NCBI GenBank assembly: GCA_023453025.1
Contig: JAEXUD010000051.1
Location: 1-29,868 of the forward strand
Length of the DNA: 29,868 bases
Source: Bacillota bacterium
GTDB taxonomy: Bacteria > Bacillota > Clostridia > Tissierellales > Sedimentibacteraceae
Direction: 5' to 3'
Position 1 is the stretch's first letter, and each line of letters opens with the position of its first letter. Positions 14,317 to 21,747 of the stretch are shown here, in pieces. The notes under the pieces were generated by a model, which was not told the origin of the DNA, did no database searches, and saw nothing but the letters and a program-made list of their open reading frames with translations. Position numbers and translations under genes: made by a program.

Positions 14317-16419
14317 ATGGCTAAAGTAACAGGATGGACAGGAAGTTTATTAAGAGTTAATTTAACTACCGGCAATGTTAAAGTAGAAGATTCAATGAAA
14401 TATAAAGATTTAGTAGGTGGAGCGGGACTTGGATATAAAGTAATATTTGATGAGGTGCCACAGGGAACCAAGGCATTTGATGAGGCAAACAAGGTAGTAA
14501 TAGCGGTAGGACCTCTTACAGGGACAACTGCTCCATGCAGCGGAAGAACTAACATCACATCACTAAGCCCGACTAATCCATATAATGCAGTAGCAGACAG
14601 CCACATGGGAGGAAATTTCGGTGCATGGATGAAATTTGCAGGATATGATGCAATCATAATAGAAGGAGCATCAAAAACTCCGGTTTGGTTAAAAATTGAA
14701 GATGACAAGGTGTCAATCGAAGATGCAAGCGGATTATGGGGAAAAGGAACAATAGATACAGACAAAGCAATCAATGATATAATGGGTAAGGAAGCATGCG
14801 TCGCTTCAATAGGTCAGGCAGGCGAGCAGATGAGAAACCTGGCATCCATAGTTAATACAGTTAACCATTCAGCTGGCGGACACGGCGGAATATTAGGAGC
14901 TAAAAAATTAAAAGCAATCGGAATTAAAGGAACAAAGGCAGTACACATAGGAGAGGGCAAAGCCCAGGACTGGTTAAAATTAAATGAATTTATGATGACG
15001 GATATAATTGGTGCCAACAATCAGCATGTTGTACCAAACACACCGCAGCCATGGGCAGAGTACCACAATCCAGGAAGCCGCTGGACTGCACAATTAGGAT
15101 TATTCTGGGGAGCAGCAAACCCGCCTGTAGAAACAGGAGAATGTCCTCAGGGAGATAAGAACAAAGTAGGACTTCGTACACAAAAAGCTGTATTTGACCT
15201 AGGTCCTTTGGCTGAAGAAAGAACAATAAAAATGGGCGGCTGCTACTCATGTCCAATTCGCTGCCAGTCCAACATGCATATGCCTGAACTGGAGAAATAT
15301 GGATTGACTCCTTATGCAACAAGTACGTGTATAAACTACAGCTCACCTAATACTGCAATGGTAAAAGGATATGCAGACGGTGAAAGTAAAGGAATGGATT
15401 CATTAGTTACAAAATGTCTTGGTTCAAGACTTGCTGATGACTATGGAATCTGGAGCAACTACGGACAATTGCCAAGAGACTTTAAATATTGTTATAATTC
15501 AGGAAAACTAAAAGAAGTATTACCTGCAGAAGAATACAACAGTATTAATTGGGACTTGCTTGAAAACGGAGATCCCGGCTGGATGTTAGAATATTATAAT
15601 AATTTAATAAAGGGCGGAGAGTTTTCACATCTTCTTGACGGTCCATATTGGTTAGATCAAAGATGGAGCTTAGGAAAAGAATATTGGGATTCATATGGCA
15701 ATAACCTATGGTCAAAAATGGCATTTCCTAAGCATCACAGCAATGAAGCAGGAGCACAGGTAGGAGCACTGGTAAATGTTATATTTAACAGAGACCCTAA
15801 CTCACACACTCATATGAATATGATTGGTGCAGGGCTTCCTATAGAAATATTAAAAGAAGTTGCCGGCGAAGTATGGGGTTCACCGGATGCATTAGATGCA
15901 CCTCAAAACTATACACCAATGAATGAATACAAAGCTAAGTTTGCAAAATGGTCAGTGGACAGAAACTTCCTTCACGACTCAATCACACTATGTAACTGGG
16001 TATGGCCTATGACGGTTTCTCCTTCAAAGGCAAGAAATTACAGAGGAGACACTGCTTTAGAAGCAAAATTCTACAGTTTGGCTACAGGTATTGAAACCTC
16101 AGAAAAAGAATTGGATCTTGCGGCTGAAAGAATATCAACTCTTCACAGAGCATTGACTGTTAAAAACATGAATACAGTAGATATGAGAAATGAGCATGAT
16201 ACAATACCTGTATGGGTATTTGACAATGATCCGGATAAAAAACCATTTACTGAAGGCACAGTTAAACTTGACAGAGAAGATATGCAGTTAGGATTGACAA
16301 TGCTTTATAAAGAATATGGATGGGATGAAAAAACCGGTGCACCGACAAGAGCTACTTTAGAGAGATTAGGATTAAAAGATGTAGCAGATGAACTAGAAAG
16401 TTTGAACTTACTTCCTTAA
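14317..16419 (+). CDS. aldehyde:ferredoxin oxidoreductase family protein (YdhV-like)
   Basis: A 700-residue AOR-family oxidoreductase. The N-terminal domain (GWTGSLLRVNLTTG, VGPLTGTTAPCSGR) binds the tungsto- or molybdopterin. The 4Fe-4S ligands are the Cys of GGCYSCPIRCQSN (CxxCxxxC, about residues 310-317) plus a distant Cys in DSITLCNWVWPM. Length and the adjacent four-cluster ferredoxin match Escherichia coli YdhV/YdhY rather than archaeal homodimeric AOR. The ATG at 14317 follows TTGGAGG; an in-frame TTG at 14302 is less likely. It has no signal peptide, so if periplasm-facing it must travel with the Tat lipoprotein. The family interconverts aldehydes and acids with low-potential electrons; the true substrate here is unknown. 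Confidence 0.9.
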   Translation: MAKVTGWTGSLLRVNLTTGNVKVEDSMKYKDLVGGAGLGYKVIFDEVPQGTKAFDEANKVVIAVGPLTGTTAPCSGRTNITSLSPTNPYNAVADSHMGGNFGAWMKFAGYDAIIIEGASKTPVWLKIEDDKVSIEDASGLWGKGTIDTDKAINDIMGKEACVASIGQAGEQMRNLASIVNTVNHSAGGHGGILGAKKLKAIGIKGTKAVHIGEGKAQDWLKLNEFMMTDIIGANNQHVVPNTPQPWAEYHNPGSRWTAQLGLFWGAANPPVETGECPQGDKNKVGLRTQKAVFDLGPLAEERTIKMGGCYSCPIRCQSNMHMPELEKYGLTPYATSTCINYSSPNTAMVKGYADGESKGMDSLVTKCLGSRLADDYGIWSNYGQLPRDFKYCYNSGKLKEVLPAEEYNSINWDLLENGDPGWMLEYYNNLIKGGEFSHLLDGPYWLDQRWSLGKEYWDSYGNNLWSKMAFPKHHSNEAGAQVGALVNVIFNRDPNSHTHMNMIGAGLPIEILKEVAGEVWGSPDALDAPQNYTPMNEYKAKFAKWSVDRNFLHDSITLCNWVWPMTVSPSKARNYRGDTALEAKFYSLATGIETSEKELDLAAERISTLHRALTVKNMNTVDMRNEHDTIPVWVFDNDPDKKPFTEGTVKLDREDMQLGLTMLYKEYGWDEKTGAPTRATLERLGLKDVADELESLNLLP

Positions 16420-16436
16420 GAGTGATTAATTTTATA

Positions 16437-16476
16437 AGGTAGAATGGGAGAGCATTTTGCTTTCCTATTTTACTTA
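16437..16476 (+). terminator. hairpin after the AOR gene, possible partial terminator
   Basis: AGAATGGGAGAGC pairs with GCTTTCCTATTTT with several G-U pairs around an ATTTT loop, followed by only a short T-rich stretch. It may stabilise or partly end the AOR transcript. Confidence 0.5.
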
Positions 16477-16480
16477 TTTA

Positions 16481-16590
16481 AAAAGAGCGATTTAATGATT
16501 TATAAATTAATTAAAAATAATCCTCCCGAATAAGTACAGATAAATGCATTAATTTTTTCAGGGAATTAGTGATTGTTTTATATATGTGAA
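16481..16590 (+). pseudogene. decayed copy of the 5' end of the downstream ferredoxin-like gene
   Basis: This stretch aligns with 17102-17222, the ribosome site and first about 35 codons of the intact ferredoxin-like gene. Shared blocks in order are AAAGAGxGATT before the ATG, ATGATT, TATAAATTAA, AAAATAATC, GATAAATG, ATTAATT and GATTGTTTT. Relative to the intact gene it has a 15-base in-frame deletion after ATGATT and small indels giving an early stop at 16531. The rest of the gene is missing. It cannot encode a useful protein. Confidence 0.75.
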
Positions 16591-16627
16591 CCTTATTAAA
16601 TAAAAGAACAAAATAGGAGGACAGATT

Positions 16628-16927
16628 ATGTTTGGTAAAATAGGCACAGGAGAATTAATATTAATTTTAGCTATTGCTTTAGTTGTAGTGGGACCATCAA
16701 AGCTTCCTGAACTAGGAAAAGCATTGGGAAAAACATTAAAGGAATTTAAAAAATTCTCTAAGGATATTAAAGAAGACTTATCTTTAGATGATGTAAATAA
16801 GGAAACTGAAAAAACTGTTAAAGCCGAAAAAGTAGAAAAAATTGAGACAATTGAGAAGGCAGAAAATGATGAAAAGACTGCAAACAGCGAGAAAGTGGAT
16901 GATATTAGTAACTCAGAAATAGCATAG
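16628..16927 (+). CDS. tatA: TatA-type twin-arginine translocase subunit (second copy)
   Basis: A 99-residue TatA/E protein: MFGKIGTGELILILAIALVVV helix, hinge GPSKLPELGK, amphipathic helix (LGKTLKEFKKFSKDIKED) and a long, low-complexity Glu/Lys tail with KAEKVEKIE-type repeats. Its first 40 residues are closely similar to the copy at 13363, so the two are recent paralogues; the tail is longer and unlike it. TAGGAGG precedes the ATG. Confidence 0.9.
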   Translation: MFGKIGTGELILILAIALVVVGPSKLPELGKALGKTLKEFKKFSKDIKEDLSLDDVNKETEKTVKAEKVEKIETIEKAENDEKTANSEKVDDISNSEIA

Positions 16928-17114
16928 TTTGATATAAAATAGCTTTTTGATGTTAGAATAACATTGAAAGGACTATTTTTTTATACTTGAAACCAGGGTG
17001 CTATATGAGCGAAAGTTTTAGTGAATGGTTGAAATTTGCAGTATATAATGTTATTATAACATAAAGAGCATTAGAAACTGGTCCTATATACTTAGTTTGA
17101 GAAAGAGTGATTAT

Positions 17115-18200
17115 ATGATTTTAGATTTTTTAATTTATAAATTAACTGAAAATAATCATCCTGAATTAAATATCGATAAATGTATTAATTCATTAGTAAA
17201 AGACGGCGATTGTTTTGTGTGCAAAGATTCTTGTCCAAAAAATGCGGTTGTTATAAAAGATAATAAGATATCCTTTGATGAAAATCTTTGTAATCAATGT
17301 GGTATGTGTAAAGTAAAATGTCCAACACAGGCCATAAGAATTAAGGGAGAAAGGGAATATGAAATAATAAATGATGCAGGGGAAAAGAAGAATCTGGTAT
17401 TTGCATGCTCTTTAAGGGAAGCAGCGGGTAATTTAAATGTTAGCTGTTTAAATGCTCTGCATCCTGAACTTATTTCTGCTCTATTTGTTTTATATAAAGA
17501 TAAAAAATTTTATTTCAATTTAAGCAAATGTTCAAATTGTAAGCTTGCAAACGAGAATAGCTTATTTAAGGACAGCTTGAATAGTGCTATCAGCTTTGTT
17601 AAGAAATTGGGTATCAATCCTATTTTTGAAATTATTACTGAGGATAATGATATTTCAGATTTGATTGTTGAAGAAATATCAAGACGAAATTTATTTAAAT
17701 TAGTTAAAAAAGAATCAAACAATGCAGTTGTGAAAGCAATTAATTCAATAACCGACGATGAAAATAATCAGTTTTATTATAGAAATTTGCTGCTAAGGTC
17801 TATAAAAGATTTACAGTTTGAAGATGAGAAAAACAATTCCAATATATTTTGGGAGTATTGGGATGTAAATATAGATTGTAATGGGTGCGGCAAATGTGTG
17901 TCTGTTTGTCCGGGAAAGGCATGGGAAATAGAAAGAAATGATACAGCAATAAAAATAAACTATAAATTTATTAATTGCTATAAATGTGGTTTATGTGAAA
18001 AAATCTGTCCTAAAAACTCCATAAGCAAGGGTAATATAAATAATTCTGAGCGGTGGAGGTTCAATCTTAAAAGAGAGCTTAAATTAAATACATGCAAGAG
18101 CTGCAATAAAAAATTTATAGCTGTCTGCAACGAGGATGATGTATGTGATATTTGCAAGAAGAAAGAATTGTTAAGAAGAAAAATAACAATTCACAATTGA
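17115..18200 (+). CDS. multi-cluster ferredoxin-like protein with C-terminal zinc-ribbon-like motif
   Basis: A 361-residue iron-sulfur protein. The N-terminal third has two cluster motifs (CFVCKDSCPKNAV and CNQCGMCKVKCPTQAI). The middle has a conserved-looking Cys segment (FACSLREAAG, SCLNALHPELISALF, KCSNCKL). The C-terminal third has two more motifs (CNGCGKCVSVCPGKAW and CYKCGLCEKICPKNSI) and ends with CKSCNKKF plus CDICKKKELL, a zinc-ribbon-like pair. No signal peptide, so it is cytosolic. The ATG at 17115 is chosen because GAGTGA lies upstream and the decayed copy at 16495 starts at the same point; a TTG at 17097 is also in frame. It probably passes electrons to or from the AOR complex or helps load its clusters. 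Exact role unknown. Confidence 0.82.
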   Translation: MILDFLIYKLTENNHPELNIDKCINSLVKDGDCFVCKDSCPKNAVVIKDNKISFDENLCNQCGMCKVKCPTQAIRIKGEREYEIINDAGEKKNLVFACSLREAAGNLNVSCLNALHPELISALFVLYKDKKFYFNLSKCSNCKLANENSLFKDSLNSAISFVKKLGINPIFEIITEDNDISDLIVEEISRRNLFKLVKKESNNAVVKAINSITDDENNQFYYRNLLLRSIKDLQFEDEKNNSNIFWEYWDVNIDCNGCGKCVSVCPGKAWEIERNDTAIKINYKFINCYKCGLCEKICPKNSISKGNINNSERWRFNLKRELKLNTCKSCNKKFIAVCNEDDVCDICKKKELLRRKITIHN

Positions 18201-18249
18201 AAGCTTATTAAATAAATGAACAGAAACATGAGGAAAAGTTATATGAAAT

Positions 18250-18292
18250 AGCCCCTTAGATGTTAAAAAACATTTTATGGGGCTTTTATTTC
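18250..18292 (+). terminator. terminator of the ferredoxin-like gene
   Basis: AGCCCC ... GGGGCT closes a hairpin with an inner ATGTT/AACAT stem, followed by TTTATTTC. Confidence 0.75.
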
Positions 18293-18374
18293 TATAAATA
18301 TATTATTTGCTAATATTAAAAAAAGAATGTATAATATTTAACGTACATAAAAAATATTAAAAAAATTATTAATC

Positions 18375-18383
18375 TGATATAAT
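18375..18383 (+). promoter_or_regulatory. extended -10 promoter ahead of xdhC
   Basis: TGATATAAT, an extended -10 box with a poor -35, about 65 bases before the xdhC start codon and downstream of the preceding terminator. Confidence 0.5.
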
Positions 18384-18447
18384 GAGTATGAAAAATAAAC
18401 ACAGAGCATTATTACAAAGAATTATAAAATAAATCGAGGAGGTATAT

Positions 18448-19470
18448 ATGAATTTTTTTAAAGCATTAAAGGACTTGGATAAATCAAAAGAAAATATTGT
18501 TATAACTGTATTAACCGGGGAGAACATGGGGGATAAGATTATAATTTCCGACAAAGATGTAGTATATATGTCTAATGAAATAATAAACTGGAACGATATC
18601 ATCAATTATATTCCTCAAAATAAGACAAGCCAGGTTATTACTGTTAATCAGGAAAGATATTATGTTGATTTCATAAGACAGGTTTACAATGTGGTAGTAT
18701 GCGGCGCAGGACATATATCAATGCCAATTATAAAGATGTGCAGGATGCTTGATTTATATGTAACTGTAATTGATGACAGAATTTCTTTTACTAACAATGC
18801 AATCAGAGAAGGTGCAGATAAAGTAATATGCAAGCCATTCAGTGAAGCATTAGATGAAATTGACGGTGACAGCGGAACCTTTTTCATTATAGTTACAAGA
18901 GGACATAGATATGATCAGGAGTGCCTTAAGAGTATAATTGAAAAAGAAAATGCTTATATAGGAATGATAGGAAGCAAGGTCAGGGTTAGAAAGGTATTGG
19001 ATTATTTGGAAGAAGAAGGGACACAAAGAGAAAAGCTGGATAAGGTTTATACACCAATTGGATTAAAGATAGGGGCTGAAACTCCTGAAGAAATAGCCGT
19101 ATCAATTATGGCACAGGTTATAGAGGTGAAAAACAAGGGAATAGGTTCAAGCACATATACAAATGAGTTGATAAATGGGGTATTGAGTGATAACTATAAA
19201 GAAATTCCAAAAGCAATGATTACATTGGTATCCAGAAAAGGTTCAGCTCCAAGAGAAGTTGGAACAAAGATGATAGTTTTAAAGGATGGCACATTAATCG
19301 GTACAATTGGCGGGGGATGTGTTGAATCAAACATAAGACAAACAGCTTTTTCATGCATAGATAACCAGGAAATCAAATTAGAAAGAGTAGACATGACAGG
19401 AGTAGCAGCAGAAGATGATGGAATGGTTTGTGGCGGAATTGTTGAATTATTTGTAGAACCTATAAAATAA
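18448..19470 (+). CDS. xdhC: XdhC-family molybdopterin-enzyme maturation protein
   Basis: A 340-residue XdhC-family protein. Residues about 80-230 are the NAD-binding-like Rossmann domain (NVVVCGAGHISMPIIKM, GMIGSKVRVRKV); residues about 255-335 are the XdhC/CoxI domain (SAPREVGTKMIVLKDG, GTIGGGCVESNIR). This order is the reverse of the Rhodobacter-type XdhC and is usual in Clostridia. XdhC proteins bind molybdenum cofactor and help sulfurate and insert it in hydroxylases. Here no xanthine dehydrogenase is adjacent, and the gene is followed by a MoeA-like gene, suggesting service to the pterin cofactor of nearby or distant enzymes. GAGGAGG precedes the ATG. Confidence 0.88.
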   Translation: MNFFKALKDLDKSKENIVITVLTGENMGDKIIISDKDVVYMSNEIINWNDIINYIPQNKTSQVITVNQERYYVDFIRQVYNVVVCGAGHISMPIIKMCRMLDLYVTVIDDRISFTNNAIREGADKVICKPFSEALDEIDGDSGTFFIIVTRGHRYDQECLKSIIEKENAYIGMIGSKVRVRKVLDYLEEEGTQREKLDKVYTPIGLKIGAETPEEIAVSIMAQVIEVKNKGIGSSTYTNELINGVLSDNYKEIPKAMITLVSRKGSAPREVGTKMIVLKDGTLIGTIGGGCVESNIRQTAFSCIDNQEIKLERVDMTGVAAEDDGMVCGGIVELFVEPIK

Positions 19471-19556
19471 TTAATGAAAATTAGAGTAGTCCTACAAATA
19501 CTTTAATATAATATACAGGTTAGACTTGAAAAATAAAATTATTATAGGAGATTAAA

Positions 19557-20591
19557 ATGAAGCAAATAAAAACAGTTGATGCGGTAGGTCATATACTATG
19601 CCATGACATTACACAAATAATAAAAGATGTTACAAAGGATGTTGTATTTAAAAAAGGACATGTAGTAAGAGAAGAAGATATCCCTGTACTTTTATCAGTA
19701 GGCAAAGAAAATCTTTATGTGTGGGAAAAACAAGAAGGAATTCTTCATGAAAATGAAGCAGCAGAAATTCTTTACGGCTTATGCAAAAATAAATATATGA
19801 AACCATCACCCGTTAAGGAAGGAAAGATAGAAGTAATAGCAGATGAAGACGGCTTGTTTAAATTAGACACAGAAAGGCTTTATAAAATAAATAGTCTTGG
19901 AGAAATGATTATTGCAACAAGACATGGCAATACGATTGTAAAAAAAGGTGACAAATTGGCAGGAACCAGAGTAATACCACTTGTTATTGAAGAAGAAAAA
20001 ATGAAAAAAGCAGAAGAAATTGGTGCAGGAAAACCAATAATGGAAATTTTGCCTTTTAAGCGTAAAAAAGTCGGTATAGTTACGACAGGAAGTGAAGTGT
20101 TTCATGGAAGAATTAAAGATACATTCGGACCGGTTGTAAAGGGTAAGTTTGGTGAATTTGATACAGAAATTTTAGGACAAACAATTGTAGATGACAACAA
20201 AAAAGAAATTACATCAGCAATACTGTCATATATAGAAAAAGGAGCAGATATAGTTGCATGTACCGGCGGCATGAGTGTGGATCCTGATGATTGCACTCCC
20301 GGAGCTATAAAAGACACAGGAGCAGAAATAATAACGTATGGAGCACCGGTTCTGCCCGGAGCGATGCTTTTAGTTTCTTATTATGATTACAATGGGAAGA
20401 AAATTCCTATAGTAGGTCTCCCGGGATGTGTTATGTATGCAAAACGCACAATATTTGATTTGATTCTGCCAAGAATCATGGCTGAAGATAAAATCACAAA
20501 ATCAGATATAGACAAGCTGGGACAAGGCGGATTATGTTTAAATTGCGAAGTTTGCACATATCCAAACTGCGGATTTGGAAAAGGAGTTTAA
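19557..20591 (+). CDS. MoeA-like molybdopterin-binding protein with C-terminal Cys cluster
   Basis: A 344-residue protein with a MoaB/Mog/MoeA fold in the C-terminal half: GIVTTGSEVFHGRIKD, CTGGMSVDPDDCTPGAI (the GGxSxxxxD pterin-binding loop) and VGLPGCVMYAKRTIFD. The N-terminal half (AVGHILCHDITQI) is MoeA-like but shorter. It ends with the unusual tail CLNCEVCTYPNCGFGKG, four Cys that could bind metal or an iron-sulfur cluster, seen in clostridial molybdopterin-binding proteins near hydroxylase maturation genes. It probably binds adenylylated molybdopterin for Mo or W insertion. It is 86 bases after xdhC and likely cotranscribed. GGAGATTAAA precedes the ATG. Confidence 0.87.
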   Translation: MKQIKTVDAVGHILCHDITQIIKDVTKDVVFKKGHVVREEDIPVLLSVGKENLYVWEKQEGILHENEAAEILYGLCKNKYMKPSPVKEGKIEVIADEDGLFKLDTERLYKINSLGEMIIATRHGNTIVKKGDKLAGTRVIPLVIEEEKMKKAEEIGAGKPIMEILPFKRKKVGIVTTGSEVFHGRIKDTFGPVVKGKFGEFDTEILGQTIVDDNKKEITSAILSYIEKGADIVACTGGMSVDPDDCTPGAIKDTGAEIITYGAPVLPGAMLLVSYYDYNGKKIPIVGLPGCVMYAKRTIFDLILPRIMAEDKITKSDIDKLGQGGLCLNCEVCTYPNCGFGKGV

Positions 20592-20614
20592 TCACCTTAT
20601 AAATAAAATATGGT

Positions 20615-20663
20615 CTGTCATTCTGAACGCAGGTGAAAGATGCCCTGCCGATCAGGATGACAG
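20615..20663. repeat. palindromic intergenic repeat, possible shared terminator
   Basis: CTGTCATTCTGA (20615-20626) pairs with TCAGGATGACAG (20652-20663) over 12 positions with one G-T. TGTCATTCTGA...AGGATGACA is the arm pattern of a widespread bacterial interspersed palindrome. It lies between two convergent genes and could end both transcripts. Confidence 0.6.
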
Positions 20664-20680
20664 CTAAATTACATAAAAGC

Positions 20681-21025
20681 TTATATATATTTACTGAACA
20701 GCTCGTTAAAAAGCTTTTCGGTATTTTTATTGATTTCATAAAAAAACACATCATAAACTTCAATAAATTCCTTGCACTCGGCTGTCAATTTGGAGCCTCC
20801 TCCATTGGCACCTCCGATTTTTCTGTCTAATAATTTAAAACCTAAAGCTTTTTCAGTATTGTTGATCATTCTGGTTGCTTTAGAATAAGAAAGATTCATA
20901 TTTTTAGCAGCAGCGTTCAATGATTCAAATTGTTCCGTCAATTTTAACAGTGTAATAACACCCACACCAAAAAATATATCATCCTTAGCAAACCTTATTT
21001 TAAATGCACAATGCAATTTATCCAT
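20681..21025 (-). CDS. ModE-type winged-helix regulator (DNA-binding domain only)
   Basis: A 114-residue protein matching the N-terminal winged helix of ModE: FESLNAAAKNMNLSYSKATRMINNTEKALG is the LysR-like helix-turn-helix region (given as GVGVITLLKLTEQFESL leading into it), and IGGANGGGSKLT is the GGxxGGGxxLT wing signature. The molybdate-binding C-terminal domains of full ModE are missing, as in many Firmicutes. Convergent to the MoeA-like gene, it probably senses or responds to Mo/W supply and controls cofactor or oxyanion-uptake genes. AGAGGTGAC precedes the ATG. Confidence 0.85.
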   Translation of the reverse strand: MDKLHCAFKIRFAKDDIFFGVGVITLLKLTEQFESLNAAAKNMNLSYSKATRMINNTEKALGFKLLDRKIGGANGGGSKLTAECKEFIEVYDVFFYEINKNTEKLFNELFSKYI

Positions 21026-21050
21026 TTTGTTTTGTCACCTCTTTAATGTT

Positions 21051-21078
21051 ATTATATCACAATATTAATGTTTATCAA
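21051..21078 (-). promoter_or_regulatory. promoter of the ModE-type gene
   Basis: Minus strand TTGATA (21078-21073), 16 bp, TATAAT (21056-21051) with TG upstream, about 25 bases before the start codon. Confidence 0.7.
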
Positions 21079-21081
21079 AAT

Positions 21082-21125
21082 AAAAAAGCATTAAAGGATG
21101 CTTTGATGCATCCTTTAATGCTTTT
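21082..21125 (-). terminator. strong terminator overlapping the stop codon of the 21115 gene
   Basis: A perfect 18-bp stem (21084-21101 with 21108-21125, loop TTTGAT). On the minus strand it is followed by a T-run. The TAA stop of the leftward gene (21117-21115) lies inside the stem. Confidence 0.88.
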
Positions 21126-21558
21126 CAGGAATAATTATATATTCAGTATAATCTTCACCGGTGACGACAGGGGTTAAAACTACATTAAACGAGGTTGTAG
21201 TATTAGAGAAAATTTCAAAATTTATGATAATTACAGTATAGTATCCCGATGCCTCTACCTTAAGATGATATCCGTCTGTATTTTCTTCAGGTTTTCCGAG
21301 CACGTGTATTACGGGAAGTTCAACAACAGGTATTTTTCCATATTCATCAGTTGTATAGCTTGCTATTACATTTTCTGTAGCGGCTTCTTGATATATTCCT
21401 CTGACTTCATATAAATAAATAGTGATATTCGCATTGCTCACAGGCTCACGATTCCTTTCAGAATATACGCTTACTTCTAAAAAGCCGGTTTCAACATTTT
21501 CTTCAAGTTTTTTAACTAACATATTTTTTGCCCAATATTTATTTCTTGCATCTGCCAT
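21115..21558 (-). CDS. unknown beta-sandwich-like protein (carboxypeptidase-regulatory-like domain)
   Basis: A 147-residue protein. The ATG at 21558 is preferred because AAAGGAA lies upstream of it; the frame remains open to 21687 without a ribosome site. GFLEVSVYSERN, PVSNANITIYLYE, YTTDEYGKIPVVELP and DGYHLKVEASGYYTVII are the alternating strand and turn pattern of a carboxypeptidase-regulatory-like / CNA-B-type beta-sandwich (variable-in, A/V-G-Y out). The first 25 residues (MADARNKYWAKNMLVKKL) are basic and amphipathic with no signal peptide. It is divergent from the autolysin gene. Function unknown; a surface, spore-coat or binding role is possible. Confidence 0.72.
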   Translation of the reverse strand: MADARNKYWAKNMLVKKLEENVETGFLEVSVYSERNREPVSNANITIYLYEVRGIYQEAATENVIASYTTDEYGKIPVVELPVIHVLGKPEENTDGYHLKVEASGYYTVIIINFEIFSNTTTSFNVVLTPVVTGEDYTEYIIIPEKH

Positions 21559-21710
21559 TTTTATATTTCCTTTCAAACAGTTCATTATTTTAGTAATAAA
21601 TTCATAAGTATTGTAATATATGCATTTAAATAATTTATGTACGTAAGCAGCATAATGCTCCCTTCTTAAGGCTTTATTAATCAACATGTAATAAACTTGT
21701 ATTATTGATG

Positions 21711-21719
21711 TGATATAAT
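21711..21719 (+). promoter_or_regulatory. extended -10 promoter of the autolysin gene
   Basis: TGATATAAT at 21711-21719, about 30 bases before the start codon, without a good -35 box. Confidence 0.5.
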
Positions 21720-21747
21720 ATAGAAAAATGTAAGATGAGGTGAATTT

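Noticed and set aside
17005..17064. 19-codon open frame beginning MSESFSEWLK between tatA and the ferredoxin-like gene
   Set aside because: Too short, weak ribosome site, no sign of conservation; could be real but nothing supports it.
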